Source: Kiloniellaceae bacterium
GTDB taxonomy: Bacteria; Pseudomonadota; Alphaproteobacteria; Kiloniellales; Kiloniellaceae
Reading direction: 5' to 3'
DNA length: 23,085 bases
NCBI GenBank assembly: GCA_021776195.1
Contig: JAJFGK010000006.1
Span: forward strand, 1-23,085
Each line of letters begins with the position of its first letter. Position 1 is the first letter of the stretch. Shown piece by piece: positions 6,729 to 14,907 of the stretch. A program made the position numbers and the translations under genes. The notes beneath the pieces are model-generated. The model had not been told where the DNA came from. It ran no database searches and saw only the letters and a program-made list of their open reading frames with translations.

Positions 6729-6753
6729 CTATTTCTTCGGATTTCCTTATGAT
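6724..6753 (+). promoter_or_regulatory. promoter of lysR
   Basis: TTGATC (6724-6729) and TATGAT (6748-6753) are separated by 18 nt. Only five bases separate the -10 box from the ATG at 6759, so transcription should start at the start codon and yield a leaderless mRNA. No Shine-Dalgarno sequence is present. Confidence 0.45.
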
Positions 6754-6758
6754 ACAGC

Positions 6759-7679
6759 ATGACCCTGCGCCACCTGACAACCTTGGTCGCGATCGCCGAG
6801 ACCGGCTCCTTTCACGCCGCCGCGGCGCGCCTGGGCATCACCCAATCGGCCGTCTCGATGCAGATGAAGGCACTGGAGGACAATCTGCGGGTCACCCTGT
6901 TCGATCGCAGCCGGCGGCCGCCGGTCCTCAACGCCTTGGGACGGTCCCTGCTCGAGCGGGCGCGCGACCTGCTGTTGCGCTACGCGGCCCTGCGGCAATC
7001 CGCGCTGTCGGGCGAGAGCGTGGTGGGAACCTTGCGCCTGGGCGTCATTCCCACGGTGGGCAGCACCCTGCTGCCCCGTGCCCTGGTGGACCTGGGCGCG
7101 GTGCACCCCAGCCTGAAGCTGCGCATCGAGAGCGATCTCTCCGACGCCCTGCTCAGCCGCGTGGCCCAAGGCGTGCTGGATGCTGCAATTATAACCCGAC
7201 CGGTCGGTACTTATGAAAACCTCTCGCTGCGGGATATCAGCCAGGAGGCCCTGGTGGTCATCGCCCCCCAGATCCCGGTCTCTGGCGCGGCGCCGTCCGA
7301 GAGCGCCCGAGATCTGCTGACCTCCAAGCCCTTCGTGCGCTTCAACCGACGCACCGGGGTCGGTCGGATCATCGATGAAGCGCTCAAAGTCCAGGGGATC
7401 GTCGTTCGCGAGGCCATGGAACTCGACTCCGTCGAGGCCATCCTCGCCATGGTCACCAACGGCCTGGGCGTCGCAGTCGTGCCGGCGGGATCGCTTGCTC
7501 CCGGGGCCGCCCGAACGCTGCGCCGGGAGCCCTTCGGCGACCCGCCGGTGCTGCGGCACGTGGCCCTGATCGAGCCCCGGAGCCAGCCGCTTGCCGCCTT
7601 GACCGAGCCGCTCTACGACGCGCTGCGCCGGGCGTCGGCCGAAAAGGCCGCGCGATCAGATGGCATAAAAGATATGTAG
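6759..7679 (+). CDS. LysR-family transcriptional regulator
   Basis: The product is 306 aa. Residues 1-60 are the winged helix-turn-helix (LTTLVAIAETGSFHAAAARLG followed by ITQSAVSMQMKALE, which starts a few bases on; recognition helix SAVSMQMKALE). Residues 90-295 form the periplasmic-binding-protein-like effector domain (LRLGVIPTVGSTLLPRAL, then LDAAIITRP, then ILAMVTNGLGVAVVP). Regulators of this family usually activate the divergent neighbour on binding a pathway metabolite. Here that neighbour is the putative desulfinase-ThDP operon, so the inducer is probably a substrate or product of that pathway (inference). The start is the ATG at 6759 because the DNA-binding domain begins at once. 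The gene ends 20 bp before the convergent accA, with no clear terminator between them. Confidence 0.85.
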   Translation: MTLRHLTTLVAIAETGSFHAAAARLGITQSAVSMQMKALEDNLRVTLFDRSRRPPVLNALGRSLLERARDLLLRYAALRQSALSGESVVGTLRLGVIPTVGSTLLPRALVDLGAVHPSLKLRIESDLSDALLSRVAQGVLDAAIITRPVGTYENLSLRDISQEALVVIAPQIPVSGAAPSESARDLLTSKPFVRFNRRTGVGRIIDEALKVQGIVVREAMELDSVEAILAMVTNGLGVAVVPAGSLAPGAARTLRREPFGDPPVLRHVALIEPRSQPLAALTEPLYDALRRASAEKAARSDGIKDM

Positions 7680-7699
7680 ACTGGTACGTATTTAAACGC

Positions 7700-8656
7700 T
7701 TAGGGCAGTCCCTTGCGGCCCATGGCGAGGAACTTCGCCCGGCGATCCAGGCGCAGGTCGTCGCCCGCCTGCTCGTCGAGCGCGGCGAGAGCCGCCTCGA
7801 CGGCGTCGCCGACGGCGGCGATGGTCTGGGTCGAACCGCGCTGGGCGCCGCCTAGGGGCTCGGCGACGATATCGTCGATAATCTCGAGTTTTTTCAGGTC
7901 CTGGGCGGTGAGGCGCAGCGCTTCGGCGGCCTGCTCGGCCTCGTCGGCCGAGCGCCAGAGGATCGAGGCGCAGCCTTCCGGCGAGATCACCGAGTAGATC
8001 GCGTGCTCAAGCATGAGGACCCGGTTGGCGACCGCCAGGGCGATGGCGCCGCCCGAGCCGCCCTCGCCGATAATCACCGAGACCAAGGGCACCTGCAGAT
8101 CCAGGCAGGTCTCGATGGAGCGGGCGATGGCCTCGGACTGGCCGCGTTCCTCGGCGCCGATCCCCGGATAGGCGCCAGCGGTGTCGACCAGGGTGATCAC
8201 CGGCAGGGCGAAGCGGTTGGCCAGCCGCATCAAGCGCTGTGCCTTGCGGTAGCCCTCGGGCAGGGCCATGCCGAAGTTGTGGATCACCCGGCTCGCGGTA
8301 TCGTCGCCCTTCTCGTGCCCGATGACCATGACCGCGCGGCCGCGAAACCGCCCGAGGCCGCCGATGATGGCCTTGTCCTCGGCAAAGGCGCGGTCGCCGG
8401 CCAGGGGCAGGAAGTCCTCGATCAGGGCCGCGACATAGTGGCCGAAGTGCGGCCGGTCGGGGTGCCGGGCGACCTTGGTCTTCTGCCAGGGCGTGAGCTT
8501 GCTGTAGACCTGGCGCAGCATCCGCTCGGCCTTGGCCTGCAGTTTCGAGACCTCCTCGGCAATATTGATATCGCCGCTGTCGGAGAGATGGCGCAGTTCC
8601 TCGATCTTGCCTTCGAGCTCGGCGATCGGCTTTTCGAAATCGAGGTAGTTGTGCAT
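7700..8656 (-). CDS. accA: acetyl-CoA carboxylase, carboxyltransferase alpha subunit
   Basis: The product is 318 aa from the ATG at 8656, which has an AGGGGG ribosome site and gives the normal AccA length; the upstream frame extension to 8695 is unsupported. AccA pairs with AccD to transfer a carboxyl group from biotin-BCCP to acetyl-CoA, making malonyl-CoA for fatty acid synthesis in the cytoplasm. Clear family markers are [21 protein letters not shown] at the N-terminus (given here as its first 21 residues, Met to Leu, ending the coiled region), [38 protein letters not shown], and [15 protein letters not shown], which builds the oxyanion and CoA site. It lies 104 bp downstream of the malyl-CoA lyase gene on the same strand and could be co-transcribed with it. 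Confidence 0.97.
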   Translation of the reverse strand: MHNYLDFEKPIAELEGKIEELRHLSDSGDINIAEEVSKLQAKAERMLRQVYSKLTPWQKTKVARHPDRPHFGHYVAALIEDFLPLAGDRAFAEDKAIIGGLGRFRGRAVMVIGHEKGDDTASRVIHNFGMALPEGYRKAQRLMRLANRFALPVITLVDTAGAYPGIGAEERGQSEAIARSIETCLDLQVPLVSVIIGEGGSGGAIALAVANRVLMLEHAIYSVISPEGCASILWRSADEAEQAAEALRLTAQDLKKLEIIDDIVAEPLGGAQRGSTQTIAAVGDAVEAALAALDEQAGDDLRLDRRAKFLAMGRKGLP

Positions 8657-8760
8657 GGCCCCCTGCCTAACACGTTTCGCGCGGCCTGCCGACACCTAAG
8701 AACCGGCCGGCCCCGCCTTGCAACGCCTGCCTGCTCTGCCGTGCCGGACCAGGCAGCGGC

Positions 8761-9750
8761 TCAGCTCTTCTTGTTGGACTTGGCGACCTGCCGGCCCTTC
8801 TTGACCAGCACTTCGGCCTGCTTGATGGAGGCGATATCGATCAGCCGGCCGTCCAGCGACACCGCGCCCTTGCCCTCCTTCTGGGCCTGCTTCATGGCCT
8901 TGAGAATTCGGTTGGCCTTCTCGACCTCGGCCTTCGAGGGGCTGTTGATCTCGTTTGCCAGGGCGATCTGGCTGGGGTGGATCGCCCACTTGCCCTCGCA
9001 GCCCAGAACCGCGGCGCGGTAAGCCTGGGCGCGAAAGCCGTCGGCGTCGGAAAAATCGCCGAAGGGCCCGTCGATCGGCCGGAGCCCGTGGGCGCGCGCC
9101 GCCACCACCAGGCGGGCGATGCCGTAGTGCCACATGTCGCCCCAGTGATAGGCGCGGTTGCCCTCGGCGTCGGGGTCGGTCAGCACGCCATAGAGCTCGT
9201 TCGGCCCGCCGATGGCGGTGGTCCGCGCCCGGGTCGAGGCGGCGTAGTCGGCGACGCCGAAGTGCAGGCTCTCGTTACGCGGCGAGGCGCCGGCGATGGC
9301 GTCGATGTTGCTCATGCCGAGCGCCGTTTCGATGATGTGCTCGAAGCCGATGCGCTTCTTGCGCCCGACCGCGTCCTCGCACTGGGTGACCAGCATATCG
9401 AGCGCGTAGACATCCGCGGCGGTGCCGACCTTGGGGATCATGATGAGGTCGAGGCGCTCGCCGCCCTGCTCGATGATGTCGATCACGTCGCGGTACATGA
9501 AGTGCGTGTCCAGACCGTTGATGCGCACCGAGAGGGTCTTGTCGCCCCAGTCGAGGTCGTTCAGCGCCTTGACGATGTTCTTGCGCGCCTGGACCTTGTC
9601 GTCCGGCGCCACCGCGTCCTCCAGGTCGAGGAAAACCACGTCGGCCTGGGAGGCGGCGGCCTTGGCGAAGAGCTTGGGGTTGCTGCCCGGCACCGCCAGT
9701 TCGGAACGATTGAGCCTCGGCGCGGCTTGTTCGTAGGTCGTGAATGACAT
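8761..9750 (-). CDS. mcl: L-malyl-CoA/beta-methylmalyl-CoA lyase (CitE superfamily)
   Basis: The 329-aa product closely follows the malyl-CoA lyases of Rhodobacter-type alphaproteobacteria along its whole length. It cleaves malyl-CoA to acetyl-CoA and glyoxylate, and usually methylmalyl-CoA to propionyl-CoA and glyoxylate, in the ethylmalonyl-CoA pathway or related glyoxylate metabolism. Visible motifs are [13 protein letters not shown] at 40-52, SVRINGLDT with R76, [10 protein letters not shown] with the metal-ligand candidate E141, GVADYA with D168, and KWAIHPSQ, then [15 protein letters not shown] with D300. The Lys-rich tail (KSNKKS) is unusual but short. AGGGGG upstream of 9750 supports the start. 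It lies between xerD and accA. Its propionyl-CoA link could connect it to the desulfinase product, but that is inference. Confidence 0.88.
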   Translation of the reverse strand: MSFTTYEQAAPRLNRSELAVPGSNPKLFAKAAASQADVVFLDLEDAVAPDDKVQARKNIVKALNDLDWGDKTLSVRINGLDTHFMYRDVIDIIEQGGERLDLIMIPKVGTAADVYALDMLVTQCEDAVGRKKRIGFEHIIETALGMSNIDAIAGASPRNESLHFGVADYAASTRARTTAIGGPNELYGVLTDPDAEGNRAYHWGDMWHYGIARLVVAARAHGLRPIDGPFGDFSDADGFRAQAYRAAVLGCEGKWAIHPSQIALANEINSPSKAEVEKANRILKAMKQAQKEGKGAVSLDGRLIDIASIKQAEVLVKKGRQVAKSNKKS

Positions 9751-9842
9751 GGCGTCCCCCTGTCGAGTGGCAAGCGATTGGATGCGGCGGGCTTCCCTAC
9801 ACGAAAAACGCGTGGGAAAAAATGGTTAAATCCAGCTTTACC

Positions 9843-9867
9843 GCGATCGCGCCGCCGGCCCGATCGC
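9843..9867 (-). terminator. possible xerD terminator
   Basis: GCGATCG (9843-9849) pairs with CGATCGC (9861-9867) around an 11-nt loop, just after the xerD stop when read on the minus strand. A run of six T follows, but only about 20 nt later, so termination here is uncertain. Confidence 0.3.
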
Positions 9868-9875
9868 CGTTGCCC

Positions 9876-10805
9876 TCATGCCAAGGGGTGGTGGTCGCGC
9901 ACCAGCGACTTCAAGCGCTCGTCGAGCACGTGGGTATAGATCTGCGTGGTCGAGATGTCGGCGTGGCCCAGCATCTGCTGGACCGCGCGCAGGTCGGCGC
10001 CATGCTGGAGAAGATGACTGGCAAAGGCATGGCGGAGGACGTGCGGCGAGACCCTGGCCGGCGCCAGTCCGGCGGCCGACGCCAAGGCGTCCAGGAGCTG
10101 CCCGACCCGACGCCGGGTCAAGTGGCCGCTCTTGCCGCGCGACGGAAAGAGCCAGGCTGACGCGCCGCCTTGCGCCGCCAGGCGCGTGTCGCGCTCCATC
10201 ATGTAACGGTCCAGGGCCGCGCGCGCCGGCGGCGACAACGGAACCAACCGCTCCTTGCCGCCCTTGCCCTTGACCTCGAGAAAGCGCGGATCGCGGCGCG
10301 CCGCGCCCAGGGGCAGGGACACCAGCTCGCTGACCCGCAGCCCGGTGGCGTAGAGCAGCTCGATCAAGGCCTGCAGACGCAAGGCCTCGCCGTCCCGCCA
10401 GTTCCGCGCCGCCTGCAGCAGCCGTTCGACCTCCGCCTCGTCGAGAATTTTGGGCAGCGAGCGTCCTTGGCGCGGCGAGTCGATCAAGGCGCTGGGATCG
10501 TCGCCGCGCCAGCCCTCGCTGAGCAGAAAACCGAAAGTTTGACGCAGCGTCGAGAGACGCCTGGCGGCGCTGCGCGGCGCCGCGCCGGCAGCCAGCATGG
10601 CATCGAGATAGCGGCGAATATCCTCGGCGTCGGCGGCGAGCAGATCGCGGCCGCGCCGGGCGAGCTGGGCCTCGAAGGCGGCCAGGTCGCGACGATAGGC
10701 ATCGATCGTGTTCAAGGCCGCGCCGCGTTCGGCCAGCAGCATTTCCAAGAAGGCCTCGCCCTGCCGCGACAGCGACGGCCCCGCCACGGCCGGCACACGG
10801 CCCAT
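9876..10805 (-). CDS. xerD: site-specific tyrosine recombinase XerD
   Basis: The product is 309 aa. XerD with XerC resolves chromosome dimers at dif during division. Residues 12-100 are the SAM-like core-binding domain and 115-300 the catalytic domain. All catalytic residues are present: R157 in [10 protein letters not shown]181 in [11 protein letters not shown]255 and R258 in [13 protein letters not shown]281 in LGHADIST and the nucleophile Y290 in TQIYTHV. This is a housekeeping Xer protein rather than a phage integrase, judging by length, sequence and the neighbours aroK, aroB and accA. Its ATG follows directly on the TAA of the upstream exported-protein gene (TAAATG), so the two are probably co-translated. 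Confidence 0.93.
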   Translation of the reverse strand: MGRVPAVAGPSLSRQGEAFLEMLLAERGAALNTIDAYRRDLAAFEAQLARRGRDLLAADAEDIRRYLDAMLAAGAAPRSAARRLSTLRQTFGFLLSEGWRGDDPSALIDSPRQGRSLPKILDEAEVERLLQAARNWRDGEALRLQALIELLYATGLRVSELVSLPLGAARRDPRFLEVKGKGGKERLVPLSPPARAALDRYMMERDTRLAAQGGASAWLFPSRGKSGHLTRRRVGQLLDALASAAGLAPARVSPHVLRHAFASHLLQHGADLRAVQQMLGHADISTTQIYTHVLDERLKSLVRDHHPLA

Positions 10806-12770
10806 TTAGAGCCCCCGCAGGATCAGGGCCTCGATGGCCAGGGCCCGCGCCTCGGCGACCAGCCCGAAGTGCGTCAGTCCCTCGAGCAGAAGATCGAACG
10901 CGGCAAGCGAGTGGGGCACCGATCCCTCCTCGGCCAGACCGGCCGCAGCCAGCAGAACGAAGGCGGCGAGGCGCTCCTCGCGCAGGGCGCGCCGGGCCGC
11001 CAGACCCAGCGCCAAAGGTGGTCCGTCGTGCTGCATCAGCAGCGAATCCCGGGTCATCCGATGCCAGGCCAGGGTGTCGGGCAAGGCCAGATGGTCGAAG
11101 GCCGTGACCAGCAGCGCATCGATGCGTCGCGACGAATCACCTTCACTTTCACCGTCTTCTCCGGCGGCAAGGCCTTCGGTGGCAAGGCTCTCGGCGGCCG
11201 TGCTCTCGTCGCTGGCCGGCGCCGCCAGATCCTCGAATTCATCGCGGTCGGCCCGGGCCGCCGCCCAGGTCGCGATGCCAAGCGTATCGCCGCTCGGTTG
11301 GAAGCCCCTGAGCCGGGCATAGGGCCAGACCCGAAGGCGGCCGGCCGCGCTATCCGCCTGATCGCTCGCCGAGAGTTGCAGCAGGCGATCCCAGGCCAGG
11401 GCGTGCTCGAGCTCGCCCTGGGCAAAGAAAACCGCCGCCGCGTCGCCGGCAAACCAGGACAGTTCGGAGCCGGGCGGCAGAGCCGCGATCGCATCGGCCA
11501 GAGCGCGCAGCGCCAGCGCCAGATGGCCGTCGTCGCGGGCCATGGCCAGGGCGGCTCTCAAGATCTCGGCGCGGGCGATATCGAGGCTGCGCGCTTGGTG
11601 CGCCTGAAACAACAGCGCACGGCCCCGCAGGCCGCCGATTTCCGGTCCCCGACTAAGAGCCTGGTCCAGGACTTCGGGTTCGAAGGCAAGCCCGGCATAG
11701 GCCTGGTGCAGAACTTCGGGGCCAACCAGCCCGCGCAGCAGGGCCTGCTCGGCGGCCCAGGCACGCTGCTCGGGCGTTGCATTCTGCGCCGTCGCGACGG
11801 CCGCCAGCAAGGCCACCGGCAGGCGCTCGGACAGGTCCTCGGGCAGGGGATAGAGAAGCGCCCGCATCATCGCGAACTCGAGCGCCGTGATCGTCCCCGG
11901 GGGCAGCGCGGTCGCATCGCCGCCGGCCATGTGCAGCGCCAGAGCCAAGAACAGAGCCCCGCCCTCCGGATCGAGTTCCTGCAGCAGATCGAGACCGAGC
12001 AGCGCCTGGTCGATTTCGCCCGCGGCGAGCTGGCAGAGGATGAGCGCGCGCGGCCAGAAGGGATCGTCGCGATGAACCAGGACCGCTTGACGCACCGTCC
12101 GGCAGGCCGGCTCCAACTGACCCAGCACCAGCCAGGCCTCGACCTGAAGACGCAGCAGGGTGGAGCTTTGCACGGCCCGGGGCAGGGCCGCCGCGAGATC
12201 GCGCGCCTCGGTCACCGCACCCAGGCGCATCAAGGCGGCGACACGCGCTTCCGACAGGCGCGAGCTGTCGCCGCTGGCATCGACGAGATTGGCCAAGGAC
12301 TGGCCGGCCTGCGGTGCCGGGGCAGTCAGCGACCGGGCCGGCGGCGGCGCGGCGGCGGTCAAGAGACGCAAGACCAGGCCGCGAAGAGTCGGCGACAGCA
12401 AGTCGCCCGAGACCCGCCCGATCCAGGTCAGAGCGAAGTCCAGGTCGGTGCCGGACCAGGGATCGGCGCCCAGGCCGGAAGCCTGCGGCGAGATCAGGCC
12501 CACGGCGTCGCTGGATGGCACGGTCAGGCGGTCGATTTGGATGTCCTGCTTCAGCGGCGTGGCGTCCGGCGCCGGGATCTGCTGTTGCGGTGTGGCACCG
12601 GGCAGGGTCAAGGTCTGCGGGCTGGTGCCGTCTTGGGCCGGCAGCGGCAAGAGCTGGATCGGCTCGCTCTGCTGCGCCAGAACGCCGCCCACAAGACCGC
12701 CCGAGAGGCAGATCCCGAGCAGGCCGCGGCGCAGCAAGCGCCGGGATTCTTTACTGAGGAAAACGCGCAT
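10806..12770 (-). CDS. large exported alpha-helical repeat protein of unknown function
   Basis: The product is 654 aa. Residues 1-32 are a signal peptide: a basic start, then GLLGICLSGGLVGG, with cleavage near VLA-Q. Residues 33-100 are Pro/Gln-rich and probably disordered. From about 160 to the end the protein is almost all Ala/Leu-rich helices in TPR- or SEL1-like antiparallel pairs, interrupted by an acidic low-complexity stretch near 520-550 (SDESTAAES...GEDGESEGDSS). I do not recognise a catalytic domain. In related alphaproteobacteria an exported protein of unknown function often sits between xerD and aroK, sometimes misnamed as antifreeze-glycopeptide-like. It overlaps the 45-aa membrane gene upstream by 20 bp and is followed directly by xerD, so all three form one operon. 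A periplasmic scaffold role would fit but is a guess. Confidence 0.7.
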   Translation of the reverse strand: MRVFLSKESRRLLRRGLLGICLSGGLVGGVLAQQSEPIQLLPLPAQDGTSPQTLTLPGATPQQQIPAPDATPLKQDIQIDRLTVPSSDAVGLISPQASGLGADPWSGTDLDFALTWIGRVSGDLLSPTLRGLVLRLLTAAAPPPARSLTAPAPQAGQSLANLVDASGDSSRLSEARVAALMRLGAVTEARDLAAALPRAVQSSTLLRLQVEAWLVLGQLEPACRTVRQAVLVHRDDPFWPRALILCQLAAGEIDQALLGLDLLQELDPEGGALFLALALHMAGGDATALPPGTITALEFAMMRALLYPLPEDLSERLPVALLAAVATAQNATPEQRAWAAEQALLRGLVGPEVLHQAYAGLAFEPEVLDQALSRGPEIGGLRGRALLFQAHQARSLDIARAEILRAALAMARDDGHLALALRALADAIAALPPGSELSWFAGDAAAVFFAQGELEHALAWDRLLQLSASDQADSAAGRLRVWPYARLRGFQPSGDTLGIATWAAARADRDEFEDLAAPASDESTAAESLATEGLAAGEDGESEGDSSRRIDALLVTAFDHLALPDTLAWHRMTRDSLLMQHDGPPLALGLAARRALREERLAAFVLLAAAGLAEEGSVPHSLAAFDLLLEGLTHFGLVAEARALAIEALILRGL

Positions 12771-12888
12771 CCGGGAGTTCCTGTTCCGTGAGACTGGAGG
12801 GCGCCGGGATGTCCCAGGTCAACAGGAAAAAGGCGCCAGATCCCAAAAGCAGGAGGATGAAAATGGCAAGTATGGCGGTTTTGCTCAT
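12751..12888 (-). CDS. 45-aa single-pass membrane protein
   Basis: The product starts MSKTAILAIFILLLLGSG and continues AFFLLTWDIPAPSSLTEQEL to end PDARFPQ. Residues 4-24 are one transmembrane helix, and the remaining 21 residues would lie in the periplasm. AAGG about 5 nt before the ATG at 12888 supports translation. Its last 20 bases overlap the start of the 654-aa exported-protein gene in another frame, which suggests translational coupling and a shared job at the membrane. Position as the first gene of the operon and clean hydrophobic/polar partition make it a real gene despite its size. Function unknown. Confidence 0.75.
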   Translation of the reverse strand: MSKTAILAIFILLLLGSGAFFLLTWDIPAPSSLTEQELPDARFPQ

Positions 12889-12979
12889 CGGACCTTAACT
12901 GTGCCGTGACTGGAAAGGGTGATCTTCGCCGCCGGGCCCGTGCCGCCCAAGCCCCTTGTGACGTCCCATCGGTGATGCG

Positions 12980-13009
12980 TTGCGTGCGGTCATGGAAGTA
13001 AGGTACTAA
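12980..13009 (+). promoter_or_regulatory. weak candidate promoter of aroK-aroB
   Basis: TTGCGT (12980-12985) and TACTAA (13004-13009) are 18 nt apart in the divergent region before aroK. Both boxes are imperfect, and the leader to the ATG at 13093 would be about 75 nt. Confidence 0.25.
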
Positions 13010-13092
13010 GGATTGCGGCGAGATTGCGACAGTCTAGCCAGGGGTTTCGTGACCGCGCAATGCCGGGCCGCGCCAAGAACCGAGCGGAGTGG

Positions 13093-13731
13093 ATGACAAA
13101 AGCCAAGTCAAGGGAGCCGGATATCGATCGGCCGATCGTGCTGGTCGGCCTGATGGGCGCCGGCAAGAGCTGTATCGGCCGCCGTCTGGCCCAACGCCTG
13201 CATCTGCCCTTCGTCGATGCCGACAGCGAGATCGAAAAGGCCGCCGGCTGCACGATCGAGGAGATCTTCCAGCGCCATGGCGAGGCCGAGTTCCGCTCGG
13301 GCGAGCGCCGGGTGATTCAGCGCCTGCTGCGCGGCGGCGGCCGCATTATCGCCACCGGCGGCGGTGCCTACATGGACGGCGAGACCCGGGCCGCCATCAA
13401 CGACCAGGCCCACTGCCTGTGGCTGCGGGCCGATATCGAGATCCTGCTCAGCCGCACCGCGCGGCGCGACAACCGCCCCCTGCTGAAACAGGGAGACCCG
13501 CGGCAGATCCTCGAGCGTCTGATCGGCGAGCGCTATCCGGTTTATGGCGAGGCGGCCATCGTGGTCGATTCCCAGGACGGCCCGCCCGAACAGACCGTGG
13601 ACCGGGTCATGGAGGCCCTGGTCGACCATCTCGACGGCGCGGCGCGGTCGGGGACCGCGAAGAGCGCCCGGGGATCGGATCCAAGCGGGGTGCCAAGCCG
13701 GGCCGCGGATACCGGGAGCGTACCTTCGTGA
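13093..13731 (+). CDS. aroK: shikimate kinase
   Basis: The product is 212 aa from the ATG at 13093 with GGAG just upstream; an in-frame ATG at 13060 is possible. It phosphorylates shikimate with ATP in the cytoplasm, the fifth step of the shikimate pathway. The Walker A motif is GLMGAGKS at 19-26. D42 and D44 in VDADSEIE, R68 in AEFRSGER, and GGG at 89-91 form the shikimate and metal site. RRDNRPLL with R128 is the lid. Residues 185-212 are a Ser/Gly/Ala-rich tail beyond the usual kinase end and are probably disordered. The stop overlaps the aroB start (GTGA), so the two are coupled. Confidence 0.95.
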   Translation: MTKAKSREPDIDRPIVLVGLMGAGKSCIGRRLAQRLHLPFVDADSEIEKAAGCTIEEIFQRHGEAEFRSGERRVIQRLLRGGGRIIATGGGAYMDGETRAAINDQAHCLWLRADIEILLSRTARRDNRPLLKQGDPRQILERLIGERYPVYGEAAIVVDSQDGPPEQTVDRVMEALVDHLDGAARSGTAKSARGSDPSGVPSRAADTGSVPS

Positions 13732-14846
13732 GCGAAGAACAGCGTGTCGCGGTCGACCTGGGCGAGCGGCGTTACGAGATCGTCATCGCCGAACAGTTGC
13801 TGGAGCGGGCCGGCGAGGAGCTGGCCCCCTTGCTGGCGCGGCCGCGGGTCTTTGTGATCGCCGACGAGCGCGTCGCGGCCCTCCATTTCGAGCGTCTGGC
13901 CGCATCGCTGCAGCGCGCTGGCATCGTCCATGACCTCCTGACCGTTCCGCCGGGCGAAGCCAGCAAATCCCTCGCCGGCCTCGAGGCCCTGCTCGACGAA
14001 CTGCTGGCGCGGCGCATCGAGCGGCGCGACTCTATCGTCGCACTGGGCGGCGGCGTGGTCGGAGACCTGGCGGGGTTCTCCGCCGCCACGGTGCTGCGCG
14101 GCGTCGATTTCATCCAGATCCCCACCACCTTGCTGGCTCAGGTCGACAGCTCGGTCGGCGGCAAGACCGGCATCAATTCCCCACACGGCAAGAACCTGAT
14201 CGGCGCCTTCCACCAGCCGCGCCTGGTCTTGGCCGACGCCACCGTCCTGGGGACCTTGCCACGGCGCGAGCTTCTCGCGGGCTATGCCGAGGTGGTGAAG
14301 TACGGTCTGATCAACGACTCCGACTTCTTCGACTGGCTCGAGGCCAGGGGCCCGGCGCTGCTGTCCGGCCAGGATCCGGCGGGACTGCGCGAAGCGGTGG
14401 CCAGGTCCTGCCGGGCCAAGGCCCTGGTGGTGGCGGCCGACGAGCGCGAAGCCGGACAGCGCGCGCTCTTGAATCTGGGGCACACCTTCGGCCATGCGCT
14501 GGAAGCCGAAGCCGGTTACGACGGCAGCCTGCTGCACGGCGAGGGCGTCGGCCTGGGCATGGTGTTGGCCTTCGAGTTGTCGCAGCGCCTGGGTCTTTGC
14601 CCCGGACAGGATATGGTCCGGGTGCGCCGCCACCTGGCGAGCGTCGGCCTGCCCACCACCCTGGCCGAAATCGGCGGATCGAACTGGGGCAGCGACCGAC
14701 TGCTCGATCACATGAGCCGTGACAAGAAGGTCCAGGACGGTCGCGTCGCCTTCGTCCTGGTTCGCGGCATCGGCCAGGCCTTTATCCAGCGCGAGGTCGA
14801 ACTCGACACGGTACGGTCCCTGCTCGACGAAGCGGTGGCAGCCTGA
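13728..14846 (+). CDS. aroB: 3-dehydroquinate synthase
   Basis: The product is 372 aa from the GTG at 13728, which shares four bases (GTGA) with the aroK stop and has GGGAG about 9 nt upstream. The open frame extends far upstream but only as antisense of the aroK frame. AroB converts DAHP to 3-dehydroquinate, the second shikimate-pathway step, using NAD and a divalent metal. NAD binding is seen in ALGGGVVGDLAGF at 105-117. Metal ligands are E188 in GYAEVVKYG, H252 in NLGHTFGHALE and H270 in LLHGEGVGLGM. TTLLAQVDSSVGGKTGIN at 133-150 is a near-universal AroB segment. Length and order aroK-aroB are standard. Confidence 0.97.
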   Translation: MSEEQRVAVDLGERRYEIVIAEQLLERAGEELAPLLARPRVFVIADERVAALHFERLAASLQRAGIVHDLLTVPPGEASKSLAGLEALLDELLARRIERRDSIVALGGGVVGDLAGFSAATVLRGVDFIQIPTTLLAQVDSSVGGKTGINSPHGKNLIGAFHQPRLVLADATVLGTLPRRELLAGYAEVVKYGLINDSDFFDWLEARGPALLSGQDPAGLREAVARSCRAKALVVAADEREAGQRALLNLGHTFGHALEAEAGYDGSLLHGEGVGLGMVLAFELSQRLGLCPGQDMVRVRRHLASVGLPTTLAEIGGSNWGSDRLLDHMSRDKKVQDGRVAFVLVRGIGQAFIQREVELDTVRSLLDEAVAA

Positions 14847-14907
14847 CCCAGGACCCCACGACATGATTTCCCCGATAGTCTGAAACGCCGGATCCCGACC
14901 TAATCCC

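Noticed and set aside
10170..12791. Open reading frame of 873 codons on the plus strand
   Set aside because: It is antisense to xerD and the exported repeat protein. Its product is Gln/Arg/Gly-rich with no domain, as expected for a high-GC shadow frame.
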